Origin: Chloroflexota bacterium
GTDB lineage: Bacteria > Chloroflexota > Limnocylindria > Limnocylindrales > CSP1-4
Length of the DNA: 11,673 nucleotides
Direction of reading: 5' to 3'
Assembly (NCBI GenBank): GCA_025935655.1
Contig: JAICUV010000096.1
Span: 1-11,673, forward strand
Positions 6,738-11,673 of this stretch are shown here, piece after piece. Under the pieces are notes generated by a model. That model ran no database searches. It was not told where the DNA came from and was given only the letters and a program-made list of their open reading frames with translations. Every line of letters starts with the position of its first letter. Position 1 is the stretch's first letter. Made by a program: the position numbers and the translations under genes.

Positions 6738-7409
6738 CTACGCCTTGCCGCGCGAGTCCAGCAGGACCGTCGTCGTCTCCGCGGGCAGCGTCGAGGGCAT
6801 CACCGACAGCTTCGGCTGGACCTGCGGCTCCGCGCCCATCTCGTGGAAGAACTTCTTGAGCGCCTCGTCGCAGTCGGCCTCGTCCTCGCACACAGGCATC
6901 GGCACCACGATCTTGGGGTCCAGCTGGGCCACGAGCGCGGCGGCGGTGGCCGCGGTGAGGGCCCCGCCGATGGGCACGCAGACCACCTCGACCCGTCCGA
7001 TGTCGGCGAGCTTCTCCTCGGTCAGCTCGTGGCCGATGTCGCCCAGGTGGATCGTGTGAATCCCGTCCAGCTCGGTGACGAACGCCGTCTGCCGGCCGCG
7101 CGCCGCGCCCTTGTCGTTGTCCCGGTAGGTCCGGATGCCGGTGACCAGCACGTCGTGGACCTCGTACTCGCCGGGTCCGTCCAGCACGAACGAGGCCTCG
7201 AGGCTCGTCGGCATCGCCGTGCCGCCGTCGCGCGAGAGCTTGGTCGCCTTCTTGGGCGGGTGGTTGTCGTCCGGGTGGCTGAACGTGACGACGTCCCCGG
7301 TGATGCCGCGACCGGTGGGTCCGACGATCGACGGGTAGGGGTCGTTGATGACGACGGCGTCCTTGCCGCGCAGCCGGATGCAGGTCCGTCCGTACCAGGT
7401 GAGCTCCAT
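6738..7409 (-). CDS. Metallo-beta-lactamase-fold protein (UlaG-like) with eroded metal site
   Basis: A 223-residue cytoplasmic protein of the small MBL-fold/UlaG-like group (Lactamase_B_3 type). The fold is clear from the start MELTWYG.TCIRL, the DGPGEYEV..VLVTGIRTYRD block (77-97), HLGDIGHELT (121-130) and DPKIVVPM (164-171). The metal-binding positions look lost. Where the family normally has an HXHXDH-type motif, this protein has SHPDDNH (44-50), which keeps one or two histidines. The usual PMHY at the C-terminal end reads PMPV (170-173), and the usual WYGH is WYGR. The Asp of GDIG (124) is kept. It may therefore be a non-catalytic or altered-metal member; the comparison is from memory of the family, not an alignment. 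Transcription is convergent with hutI. A TACAAT -10 lies 6 bases before the ATG with no ribosome site, so the mRNA is probably leaderless. Confidence 0.85.
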   Translation of the reverse strand: MELTWYGRTCIRLRGKDAVVINDPYPSIVGPTGRGITGDVVTFSHPDDNHPPKKATKLSRDGGTAMPTSLEASFVLDGPGEYEVHDVLVTGIRTYRDNDKGAARGRQTAFVTELDGIHTIHLGDIGHELTEEKLADIGRVEVVCVPIGGALTAATAAALVAQLDPKIVVPMPVCEDEADCDEALKKFFHEMGAEPQVQPKLSVMPSTLPAETTTVLLDSRGKA

Positions 7410-7415
7410 CGCCCG

Positions 7416-7421
7416 ATTGTA
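7416..7421 (-). promoter_or_regulatory. -10 element TACAAT, likely leaderless start
   Basis: On the minus strand TACAAT (5/6 match to TATAAT) ends 6 bases (CGGGCG) before the ATG at 7409. Transcription would begin at the start codon. No -35 match is evident at the expected distance. Confidence 0.55.
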
Positions 7422-7475
7422 GGGCGGGTCACTTGCCCGGGGCTGCCGCTCGCGCCGATCCCGCCGTTAACGAGA

Positions 7476-7512
7476 GAACCGGAGGCGCCTGCCCAATCGG
7501 CGCCCCCGGTTC
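7476..7512. repeat. Strong 14-bp hairpin upstream of the lipoprotein gene
   Basis: GAACCGGAGGCGCC (7476-7489) pairs with GGCGCCCCCGGTTC (7499-7512) with a single A-C mismatch and a 9-base loop. The left-arm core CCGGAGGCGCC recurs as a direct repeat at 7577-7587, so an alternative fold with the right arm is possible. A smaller hairpin GGAAC/GTTCC (7527-7531, 7541-7545) follows. No T-tract is present on either strand. It could be a 5' leader element, an attenuator-like switch, or a terminator-like barrier between the divergent units. Confidence 0.55.
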
Positions 7513-7608
7513 GAGGGAGGGAGGATGGAACTGAGGGGGTGTTCCGGGATGAACCTTAGGCTCCCCGTGATTCAAGCCGGAGGCGCCGAACGGTTAAGAA
7601 ACGCACAT

Positions 7609-7626
7609 CTCGGTAGGGGAACCGAG
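7609..7626. repeat. Small hairpin CTCGGT-AGGGGA-ACCGAG
   Basis: A perfect 6-bp stem (7609-7614 with 7621-7626) lies 27-45 bases before the candidate lipoprotein starts. With the larger upstream hairpin it suggests a folded leader. No known riboswitch consensus was recognised. Confidence 0.4.
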
Positions 7627-7652
7627 GTACTACCCGGACTCGTCGGGACGCC

Positions 7653-9050
7653 ATGGCACACTCCACCGCGATGACTGCACCTCTGCGCCGATCCGGGGGC
7701 CTGGCCGCGCTGGTCATCGCGCTGCTGGTCGCCGCATGCGGCAACACCACGCCCACCCCGCTGCCCACGGCCGCCCCGAGCGACGCCCCCGCGACTGGCT
7801 CCCCCGCCGCGAGCGGCGAGCCCTCCACGTCCCCGGCGCCGTCGTCGTCTGCGGGCGCCGCGGCGTGCGACCCGTCCACCGCCCAGGCGTCGCCGGAATC
7901 GCCCGCCCCCGACAGCAATGACCCGAACGCCGCGCTGTACGCGCAGATCGAGGGCCAGGTCAGCCAGCTGCGCGGGATCACCGCCACGAAGCCGGTCGAG
8001 CGGGGCGTGTTCGACAAGGCCGGCCTGTGTGCGTACATCACGTCGAGCTTCGAGAAGGACAACCCCGAGTCGCTGGTGCGGGCCAGCGAGGCGCTGTACA
8101 AGTCGCTGCTGCTGATGCCCCAGGACGCGAACCTGCTCGACCTGTACATCGAGCTGCTGACGAGCCAGGTCGCGGGCCTGTACGACGACGACACCAAGAA
8201 GATGTACGTCGTCACCAACACGGGCGAGATCGGCCCCGCCGAGAAGATCACCTACGCGCACGAGTACACGCACGCCCTCCAGGACCAGCGGTTCACGCTC
8301 AAGGACGTCGTGGGCGACGCGAAGGACCAGGGCGACCGGACGCTCGCCCGGACGACGCTCGTCGAGGGCGACGCCACGCTGCTGATGTCGCTCTGGGCCC
8401 AGCAGCACCTGTCCGCGGCGGAGCTCTCGCAGGTCGCGACGGCGGCGGATCCGGCCTCCGCGGCCACCCTGGCCAAGATGCCGGCGATCCTGCGGGAGAC
8501 CCTGCTGTTCCCGTACACGCAGGGCCTCCAGCTGACGCTCGGCGCCTTCCAGCAGGGCGGCTTCGGCGGCGTGGACCAGCTGTTCGCGAACCCGCCCGAC
8601 ACCACCGAGCAGGTCCTCCACGCGGACAAGCTCGCCTCACGCGAGCCGGCGGTCGCGGTGACGTTCCCGGCCGACTTCCCGACCAGCCTGGGAGACGGCT
8701 GGTCGATCGCCCTCCAGGACACCCTGGGCGAGTACCAGCTCGGCGTGCTGCTGGGCGACGCCGCGGGCGCGACGGCTCCCCTCGACGCGGCCGCCGGGTG
8801 GGGCGGCGACCGGGTCGCGTGGGTCACGGGCCCCGACAGCGCGAACGCGGCGGTCCTGGACACCCGCTGGGACACCGACACCGACGCGACCGAGTTCGCC
8901 GCGGCGCTTTCGGGCTATGTCGCGAAGCTCGAGGCCGCGGGCCGCAGCGCGACGGTGCTGACGCCGGCCTCCGACCGGGTGGTCGTCATCAGCGCGAGCG
9001 ACAGCGAGACGCTGGGCAAGGTCGCCAACGTCCTCGGCCTCGCGGGCTGA
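7653..9050 (+). CDS. Lipoprotein with HEYTH zinc-metallopeptidase motif
   Basis: An exported lipid-anchored protein, probably a zinc-dependent peptidase of unknown target. The N-terminus has a lipoprotein signal peptide with lipobox LVAACG (Cys29), then a Ser/Pro/Thr/Ala-rich linker to about residue 90, as in surface-tethered proteins. The folded part contains HEYTH (203-207), an HEXXH site preceded by ITYA, and VEGDA with Glu238, 31 residues on. That is the usual distance and context for a gluzincin third zinc ligand. The upstream LLTSQVAGLYDDDTKKMYVV leads into it as in a family of uncharacterised bacterial HEXXH proteins. The C-terminal part (about 330-465) is a separate soluble region. 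Start is uncertain: the ATG at 7653 gives a 28-residue signal and the ATG at 7671 a compact 22-residue one; neither has a clear ribosome site. The gene is convergent with argS. The peptidase function is inferred from the motif only. Confidence 0.85.
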   Translation: MAHSTAMTAPLRRSGGLAALVIALLVAACGNTTPTPLPTAAPSDAPATGSPAASGEPSTSPAPSSSAGAAACDPSTAQASPESPAPDSNDPNAALYAQIEGQVSQLRGITATKPVERGVFDKAGLCAYITSSFEKDNPESLVRASEALYKSLLLMPQDANLLDLYIELLTSQVAGLYDDDTKKMYVVTNTGEIGPAEKITYAHEYTHALQDQRFTLKDVVGDAKDQGDRTLARTTLVEGDATLLMSLWAQQHLSAAELSQVATAADPASAATLAKMPAILRETLLFPYTQGLQLTLGAFQQGGFGGVDQLFANPPDTTEQVLHADKLASREPAVAVTFPADFPTSLGDGWSIALQDTLGEYQLGVLLGDAAGATAPLDAAAGWGGDRVAWVTGPDSANAAVLDTRWDTDTDATEFAAALSGYVAKLEAAGRSATVLTPASDRVVVISASDSETLGKVANVLGLAG

Positions 9051-9075
9051 GTCCAGGCCGGGGGGCGGGAACGGG

Positions 9076-9104
9076 GATCCGGCCGTGTGCGCCCGGTCCG
9101 GATC
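9076..9104 (+). terminator. Hairpin after the lipoprotein gene
   Basis: GATCCGG (9076-9082) pairs perfectly with CCGGATC (9098-9104). Inside, CCG/CGG (9083-9085, 9094-9096) extend it to a 10-bp stem with one bulged base. It starts 26 bases after the stop. There is no T-tract, so factor-assisted or hairpin-only termination is the best reading. Confidence 0.4.
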
Positions 9105-9136
9105 TGGTCCGCGCTCCGGGCCCATGCCTGCCGGGC

Positions 9137-9260
9137 CTCATTGGCGAGCCCAGGGCTCCGCGCGTGCGCTCCAGCGGGTCGCACCATGCCCGGTGGGCAT
9201 GACATACGGGTCGTGGGCTGGGCGCTCGAGCCCCCGCGGTCGCCTGACGCCCCCAATGAG
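9137..9260. repeat. 124-base long imperfect inverted repeat (rod-like hairpin)
   Basis: Concentric paired blocks are CTCATTGG/CCAATGAG (9137-9144, 9253-9260), CAGG/CCTG (9151-9154, 9243-9246) and CCGCG/CGCGG (9158-9162, 9235-9239). Inside these are GCGC/GCGC (9166-9169, 9222-9225), CCAGC/GCTGG (9171-9175, 9217-9221) and an apical CATGCCC/GGGCATG (9185-9191, 9195-9201). The outer two internal loops are symmetric (6/6 and 3/3). No T-tract follows on either strand and no transposase is near. It could be a MITE-like element, a structured RNA, or a convergent-gene barrier. Confidence 0.5.
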
Positions 9261-9273
9261 TACTGGTGGACAT

Positions 9274-9343
9274 CGGCGACCCGGCGACCCGGCGGCCCGG
9301 CGGCCCGGCCGCCGTGGGCCCGGCGCCCGTGGGCCCGTGGGCC
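9274..9343. repeat. Two GC-rich short tandem repeats
   Basis: Five 8-base units occupy 9274-9313: CGGCGACC twice, CGGCGGCC twice, then CGGCCGCC. Three CCGTGGGCC copies follow at 9312-9320, 9327-9335 and 9335-9343. Both are low-complexity slippage-type repeats between convergent genes and could vary in length between strains. Confidence 0.7.
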
Positions 9344-9362
9344 CCGTCGATGCCCCCGACGG
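9344..9362 (-). terminator. Hairpin directly after argS
   Basis: CCGTCG (9344-9349) pairs with CGACGG (9357-9362) around a 7-base loop, one base past the argS stop codon. No T-tract follows on the minus strand, and the GC-rich repeats lie beyond it. It is the most likely argS terminator by position. Confidence 0.35.
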
Positions 9363-9363
9363 C

Positions 9364-11061
9364 CTACATCTGCTCCGGTGCGGAGATCCCCAGGAGCCCG
9401 AGCGCGTTGGCAAGGGTGATCTGCGTCGCCTGGGCGAGCGCGAGCCGCTTCGCCGAGCGATCGGGCTCGGCCGGGTCCACCACCCGCGCGTCGCGGTAGA
9501 AGGCGTGGAACTGCGTCGCGAGCTCCGTTGCATAGGCCGTGATCGCCTGGGTCTCCTCCGCGCGGACCGCGTCCTCCACCACCTCGGGGAGCCGCGCGAG
9601 GACCCGCACCAGCGCGGCCTCGGGCTCGCCTGACAGCAGTCCCTCCACCCCGGGGGCGGGCGCGAGCCCGGCCTCGGCGGCCTTGCGCAGGATCGAGGCG
9701 ATCCGCGCGTGCGCGTACTGGACGTAGTAGACGGGGTTGTCCGAGCTCTGCGCCTTCGCCTGCTCGATGTCGAAGTCGAACGCGACGTGCGCCGCACGCG
9801 AGGCGAAGAACCAGCGGGCGGCGTCGGTCCCCACCGCGTCGAGCAGGTCATCCAGCGTCACGAAGGTCCCCGCCCGCTTGGACATCGAGACCTCTTCGCC
9901 GTCCACGACGAAGCGCACCCAGCCGATCAGCAGGACCTGGTAGTGGTCCGGGTCGTAGCCCATCGCCTGGGCCGCGTTCTTGTTGCGGGCCACCGTCCCG
10001 TGGTGGTCCACGCCCCAGATGTAGATGAGGTGGTCGAACCCGCGACTGAACTTCTCGGTCACGTAGCCGATGTCGGCGGCGAAGTACGTCGGCCGCCCGT
10101 CCGAGCGGTAGATCACGCGGTCCTTGTCGTCGCCGAAGTCGGTGGACCGGAACCACGTCGCCCCGTCCTGCTCGTAGACGTGGCCGCCCTCGCGCAGGCG
10201 CGCGACCGCGCGCTCCACCCAACCCTCGTCGTGGAGCGACGCCTCGCTCTTCCAGACGTCGAAGCGGACGCCGAGCCGAGCGAGCGAGGCCTCGATGCCC
10301 TCGCGCACGCGCGCGCTCGCCCAGGCGCCGACCACCTCGCCGGCGGTCGCCCCCTGGGCCGTCGCGGCCGCCCAGACGTCCGCCGGCACCTCGCGGGCGA
10401 GGTCCTCGACGTAGGCGCCCTTGTAGCCGTCCTCGGGAACCGGCTCGCCGCGCCGCACCGCCACGACGGAGTCGCCGAGGTGGGTCACCTGCGCGCCGGA
10501 GTCGTTGAAGTAGTACTCGCGCGTCACCGCCTGGCCGCCCGCCTCGAGCACCCGGCACAGCAGGTCGCCGACGAAGGCGCCGCGGGCGTTGCCAACGGTG
10601 AGCGGCCCGGTCGGGTTCGCGGACACGAACTCCACGTTGACCTTGCGCGGGTTCACCGCGGGGATGCGGCCCCACTGCGCGGGCGCCGCGAGGATGCCCG
10701 CGACCAGCGCCTCGTAGGCGCTGTCGGCGACCCGCAGGTTGAGGAACCCGGGCCGCGCGACCTCCGCGGACGCGATGAGCGGGTTGGATCCGCCCGCGCC
10801 GATCGCCAGGGCGAGCCGCTCCGCGATATCCAGCGGCGGCCGGCGCAGCGGCCGAGCGAGCTTCATCGCGAGGTTGGTGGCCACGTCGCCGAAGGCGGGG
10901 TTCGCGGGTCGCTCGACCTCCACCTCGGGCGCCGCGCCGGCGTCCTCGAGTGTGGGCAGCGAGCCGTCCTCGACGGCGGTCCGCCACGCAGCGACCACCG
11001 CCTCGCGGACCCGGGCTCGGATGGCCTCGGGGCTGGCGGCGGCATCGACTGGACTGGTCAC
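9364..11061 (-). CDS. argS: Arginyl-tRNA synthetase
   Basis: Charges tRNA-Arg with arginine using ATP; a class I aminoacyl-tRNA synthetase in the cytoplasm. From the GTG at 11061 it has 565 residues, typical for the family. That start was chosen because AGGAG (11069-11073) lies 7 bases upstream, whereas an in-frame ATG at 11100 has no ribosome site and overlaps a -10-like TACGAT. Domain order is standard: N-terminal Add-1 domain (about 1-110, RPANPAFGDVATNLAMKLA at 51-69), catalytic Rossmann domain with FVSANPTGPL (145-154), IWGVDHHG (348-355) and SMSKRAGTFVTLDDLL (392-407), then the DALR anticodon-binding domain (from NPVYYVQYAHARI, 442-454, to the end LLGISAPEQM). The HIGH signature reads TVGN (155-158), so both histidines are replaced, while the KMSKS counterpart MSKR is intact. 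The product is probably functional because all other conserved blocks are present. Confidence 0.96.
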   Translation of the reverse strand: MTSPVDAAASPEAIRARVREAVVAAWRTAVEDGSLPTLEDAGAAPEVEVERPANPAFGDVATNLAMKLARPLRRPPLDIAERLALAIGAGGSNPLIASAEVARPGFLNLRVADSAYEALVAGILAAPAQWGRIPAVNPRKVNVEFVSANPTGPLTVGNARGAFVGDLLCRVLEAGGQAVTREYYFNDSGAQVTHLGDSVVAVRRGEPVPEDGYKGAYVEDLAREVPADVWAAATAQGATAGEVVGAWASARVREGIEASLARLGVRFDVWKSEASLHDEGWVERAVARLREGGHVYEQDGATWFRSTDFGDDKDRVIYRSDGRPTYFAADIGYVTEKFSRGFDHLIYIWGVDHHGTVARNKNAAQAMGYDPDHYQVLLIGWVRFVVDGEEVSMSKRAGTFVTLDDLLDAVGTDAARWFFASRAAHVAFDFDIEQAKAQSSDNPVYYVQYAHARIASILRKAAEAGLAPAPGVEGLLSGEPEAALVRVLARLPEVVEDAVRAEETQAITAYATELATQFHAFYRDARVVDPAEPDRSAKRLALAQATQITLANALGLLGISAPEQM

Positions 11062-11068
11062 GGGTCGG

Positions 11069-11073
11069 CTCCT
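11069..11073 (-). promoter_or_regulatory. Ribosome binding site deciding the argS GTG start
   Basis: On the minus strand AGGAG is followed by 7 bases (CCGACCC) and then GTG. This favours GTG 11061 over the upstream in-frame ATG at 11100 or the longer open frame reaching 11403. Confidence 0.75.
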
Positions 11074-11098
11074 GGCGGATCGGGCGAGTGGAGCGGCC

Positions 11099-11104
11099 AT
11101 CGTA
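11099..11104 (-). promoter_or_regulatory. -10 element TACGAT for argS
   Basis: On the minus strand TACGAT (TANNNT type) would start transcription near 11092, leaving a leader of about 30 bases that contains the AGGAG site. If real, the ATG at 11100 lies upstream of the transcript. No convincing -35 was found. Confidence 0.4.
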
Positions 11105-11174
11105 CCGGCTGCGCAACGCGGGCCGTGCGTGGTGCATCGAGGCACCGGATCCGTCGCCAGGACGCACCGCATAC

Positions 11175-11220
11175 GTCCTTTTGCGTAGTGTCGCGTGCAC
11201 GACAACGCACGCAAAAGGGC
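11175..11220. promoter_or_regulatory. 46-bp dyad CCTTTTGCGT...ACGCAAAAGG, operator-like
   Basis: Perfect 10-bp arms CCTTTTGCGT (11177-11186) and ACGCAAAAGG (11209-11218) extend by a G-T and a G-C pair to 11175/11220. An inner TGTCG/CGACA pair (11189-11193, 11200-11204) and central GTGCAC add symmetry. It lies between divergent argS and the secreted-protein gene and directly abuts TATACA, covering where its -35 and spacer would be. This fits an operator, though a cruciform or RNA hairpin is also possible. Confidence 0.5.
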
Positions 11221-11226
11221 TATACA
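11221..11226 (+). promoter_or_regulatory. -10-like TATACA for the secreted-protein gene
   Basis: TATACA matches TATAAT at 4 of 6 positions and is unusually AT-rich for this region. The -35 position has no clear consensus and lies inside the adjacent dyad, so activator or repressor control is plausible. Transcription from here gives a leader of about 255-260 bases. Confidence 0.35.
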
Positions 11227-11490
11227 ACCCCCGGAAGTACTAGTACCTTTGGCGACCCGATGGGCTCTGCTCAGCGGGAATCCGGCTTCCTTGGGGGAGG
11301 CGGCCGGGCCAACAGAGGGTCCCCGAGACCCGGACGGGACGCACACGCCTGAGTGCGTCCCGTCCGTCCCCTTCGACAAGGGGCCCTCCGCGGTTGACGT
11401 CATCGCCGACGACGCGCATCAGGCACGCGGCGCCGGCAGCAACAGGACAGCTGATCGCAAGACAGCAGCTCAGGGAGAGACAGGGGACCA
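11227..11490 (+). other. Long hairpin-rich leader before the secreted-protein gene
   Basis: No gene is seen in these 264 bases. They hold a 10-base palindrome GTACTAGTAC (11237-11246) and three consecutive hairpins: GGGTC/GACCC (11317-11321, 11327-11331), a perfect 14-bp stem (11331-11344 with 11353-11366, 8-base loop) and CCCCTT-CGAC-AAGGGG (11368-11383). A purine-rich AGGGGA precedes the ATG at 11491. No riboswitch class I know was recognised. The 14-bp hairpin could instead terminate short upstream transcripts. Confidence 0.45.
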
Positions 11491-11673
11491 ATGAACAAGC
11501 ACAGGATCGGGGCGCTCTTCGCCGCGCTGGCGCTGACGCTCACCTTCGCGGGCACCGCGCTCGCCACGGACCAGGTCTGGGGTGGCAACGGCTACCCGTC
11601 CGCCTCCTGCACCGCCGACACCACGGGCAACATGCTCTGGATCTGGACCGGCGACAGCCCGACCAGCCTCACG
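11491..11673 (+). CDS. Secreted protein of unknown function, 3' end beyond window
   Basis: 61 codons are visible from the ATG at 11491, in an open frame to the window end. The start is supported by AGGGGA (11482-11487) just upstream and by a signal peptide: MNKHR, a hydrophobic stretch about 6-22, and a likely signal peptidase I site after ALA (residue 25). The mature part begins TDQVWGGNGYPSASCTADTTGNMLWIWTGDSPTSLT. It is rich in Gly, Thr, Ser and Trp, with one cysteine so far, like the start of an extracellular beta-rich domain. No family is recognised. The long structured leader and upstream dyad suggest regulated expression. Too little is present for a functional call. Confidence 0.7.
   Translation, partial: MNKHRIGALFAALALTLTFAGTALATDQVWGGNGYPSASCTADTTGNMLWIWTGDSPTSLT

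Larger units (their letters stand above)
9051..9363. other. Gene-free convergent region rich in secondary structure
   Basis: 313 bases between the lipoprotein gene and argS, which converge here. No credible coding frame was found. Nearly all of it is hairpin or short repeat: 9076-9104, 9119-9137 (GGCCC/GGGCC), 9137-9260, 9274-9343 and 9344-9362. Confidence 0.6.

Noticed and set aside
7506..7515. GGTTCGA, resembling a tRNA T-loop
   Set aside because: It is part of the right arm of the 14-bp hairpin; no acceptor stem, anticodon arm or D-arm can be laid out around it.
7410..7652. Known riboswitch (cyclic-di-AMP, cyclic-di-GMP, glycine, TPP and cobalamin classes considered)
   Set aside because: None of the conserved core strings of these classes that I remember could be found in the leader; a covariance search was not possible here.
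7525..7674. Small 49-codon frame as an annotated gene
   Set aside because: Despite the ATGA overlap and purine-rich upstream stretch, its rare codons and overlap with hairpins make coding unlikely; it is kept only as a finding to test.
9709..11352. A 547-codon plus-strand open frame antisense to argS
   Set aside because: Shadow frame of argS with low-complexity composition and no ribosome site or recognisable motif.
11394..11402. TTGACG as a -35, and the TGACGTCA palindrome within it
   Set aside because: No TANNNT -10 lies at 16-18 bases downstream, and an 8-base palindrome alone is expected by chance.
11062..11403. Upstream extension of argS to the furthest in-frame ATG (679 residues)
   Set aside because: The extra 114 residues are unlike ArgRS, run through the dyad and hairpins, and a proper AGGAG-spaced GTG exists at 11061 giving a normal-length protein.

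Overview
The window is a high-GC (roughly 70%, by eye) bacterial chromosome segment with seven full or partial protein genes that I recognise to some degree, plus one partial secreted protein of unknown function. No rRNA, tRNA, transposase, phage gene or CRISPR array was seen. The lineage cannot be fixed from this sequence. GC-rich codon use, start codons lying a few bases after a TANNNT -10 element, an ArgRS with a TVGN signature and an HEYTH lipoprotein would fit a Chloroflexota- or Actinomycetota-type soil or freshwater bacterium, but that is inference.

Layout. 1-1546: the 3' part of hutU (urocanate hydratase), cut by the window edge, and its terminator-like hairpin. 1581-2468 (minus): a secreted protein resembling the plant EXORDIUM/Phi_1 family, with a good sigma70-like promoter about 110 bases upstream. 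2469-2960: an intergenic stretch with two TGACTC-N6-GAGTCA dyads and a five-copy 15-base tandem repeat. 2961-4262 (minus): an MFS exporter, divergent from 4362-6704, where ftcD and hutI abut head to tail. 6738-7409 (minus): a metallo-beta-lactamase-fold protein that has lost most of its expected metal-binding histidines. 7653-9050: a lipoprotein with an HEYTH metallopeptidase motif, behind a structured leader. 9051-9363: no gene, but a long imperfect hairpin and GC-rich short tandem repeats. 9364-11061 (minus): argS. 11062-11490: the argS promoter, a strong dyad, and a hairpin-rich leader for a secreted protein that begins at 11491 and runs off the window.

How the genes work together. HutU, HutI and FtcD are consecutive steps of histidine degradation: urocanate to imidazolonepropionate to formiminoglutamate, then transfer of the formimino group to tetrahydrofolate, releasing glutamate. 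Histidine ammonia-lyase and formimino-THF cyclodeaminase are not here. The pathway is split into two transcription units by two opposite-strand genes with no obvious role in it. The remaining genes are translation housekeeping (argS) and envelope or secreted functions.

No complete new multi-gene system was found. The least explained material is non-coding: the repeat array at 2736-2917, the long imperfect hairpin at 9137-9260, and the structured leaders at 7476-7652 and 11175-11490.
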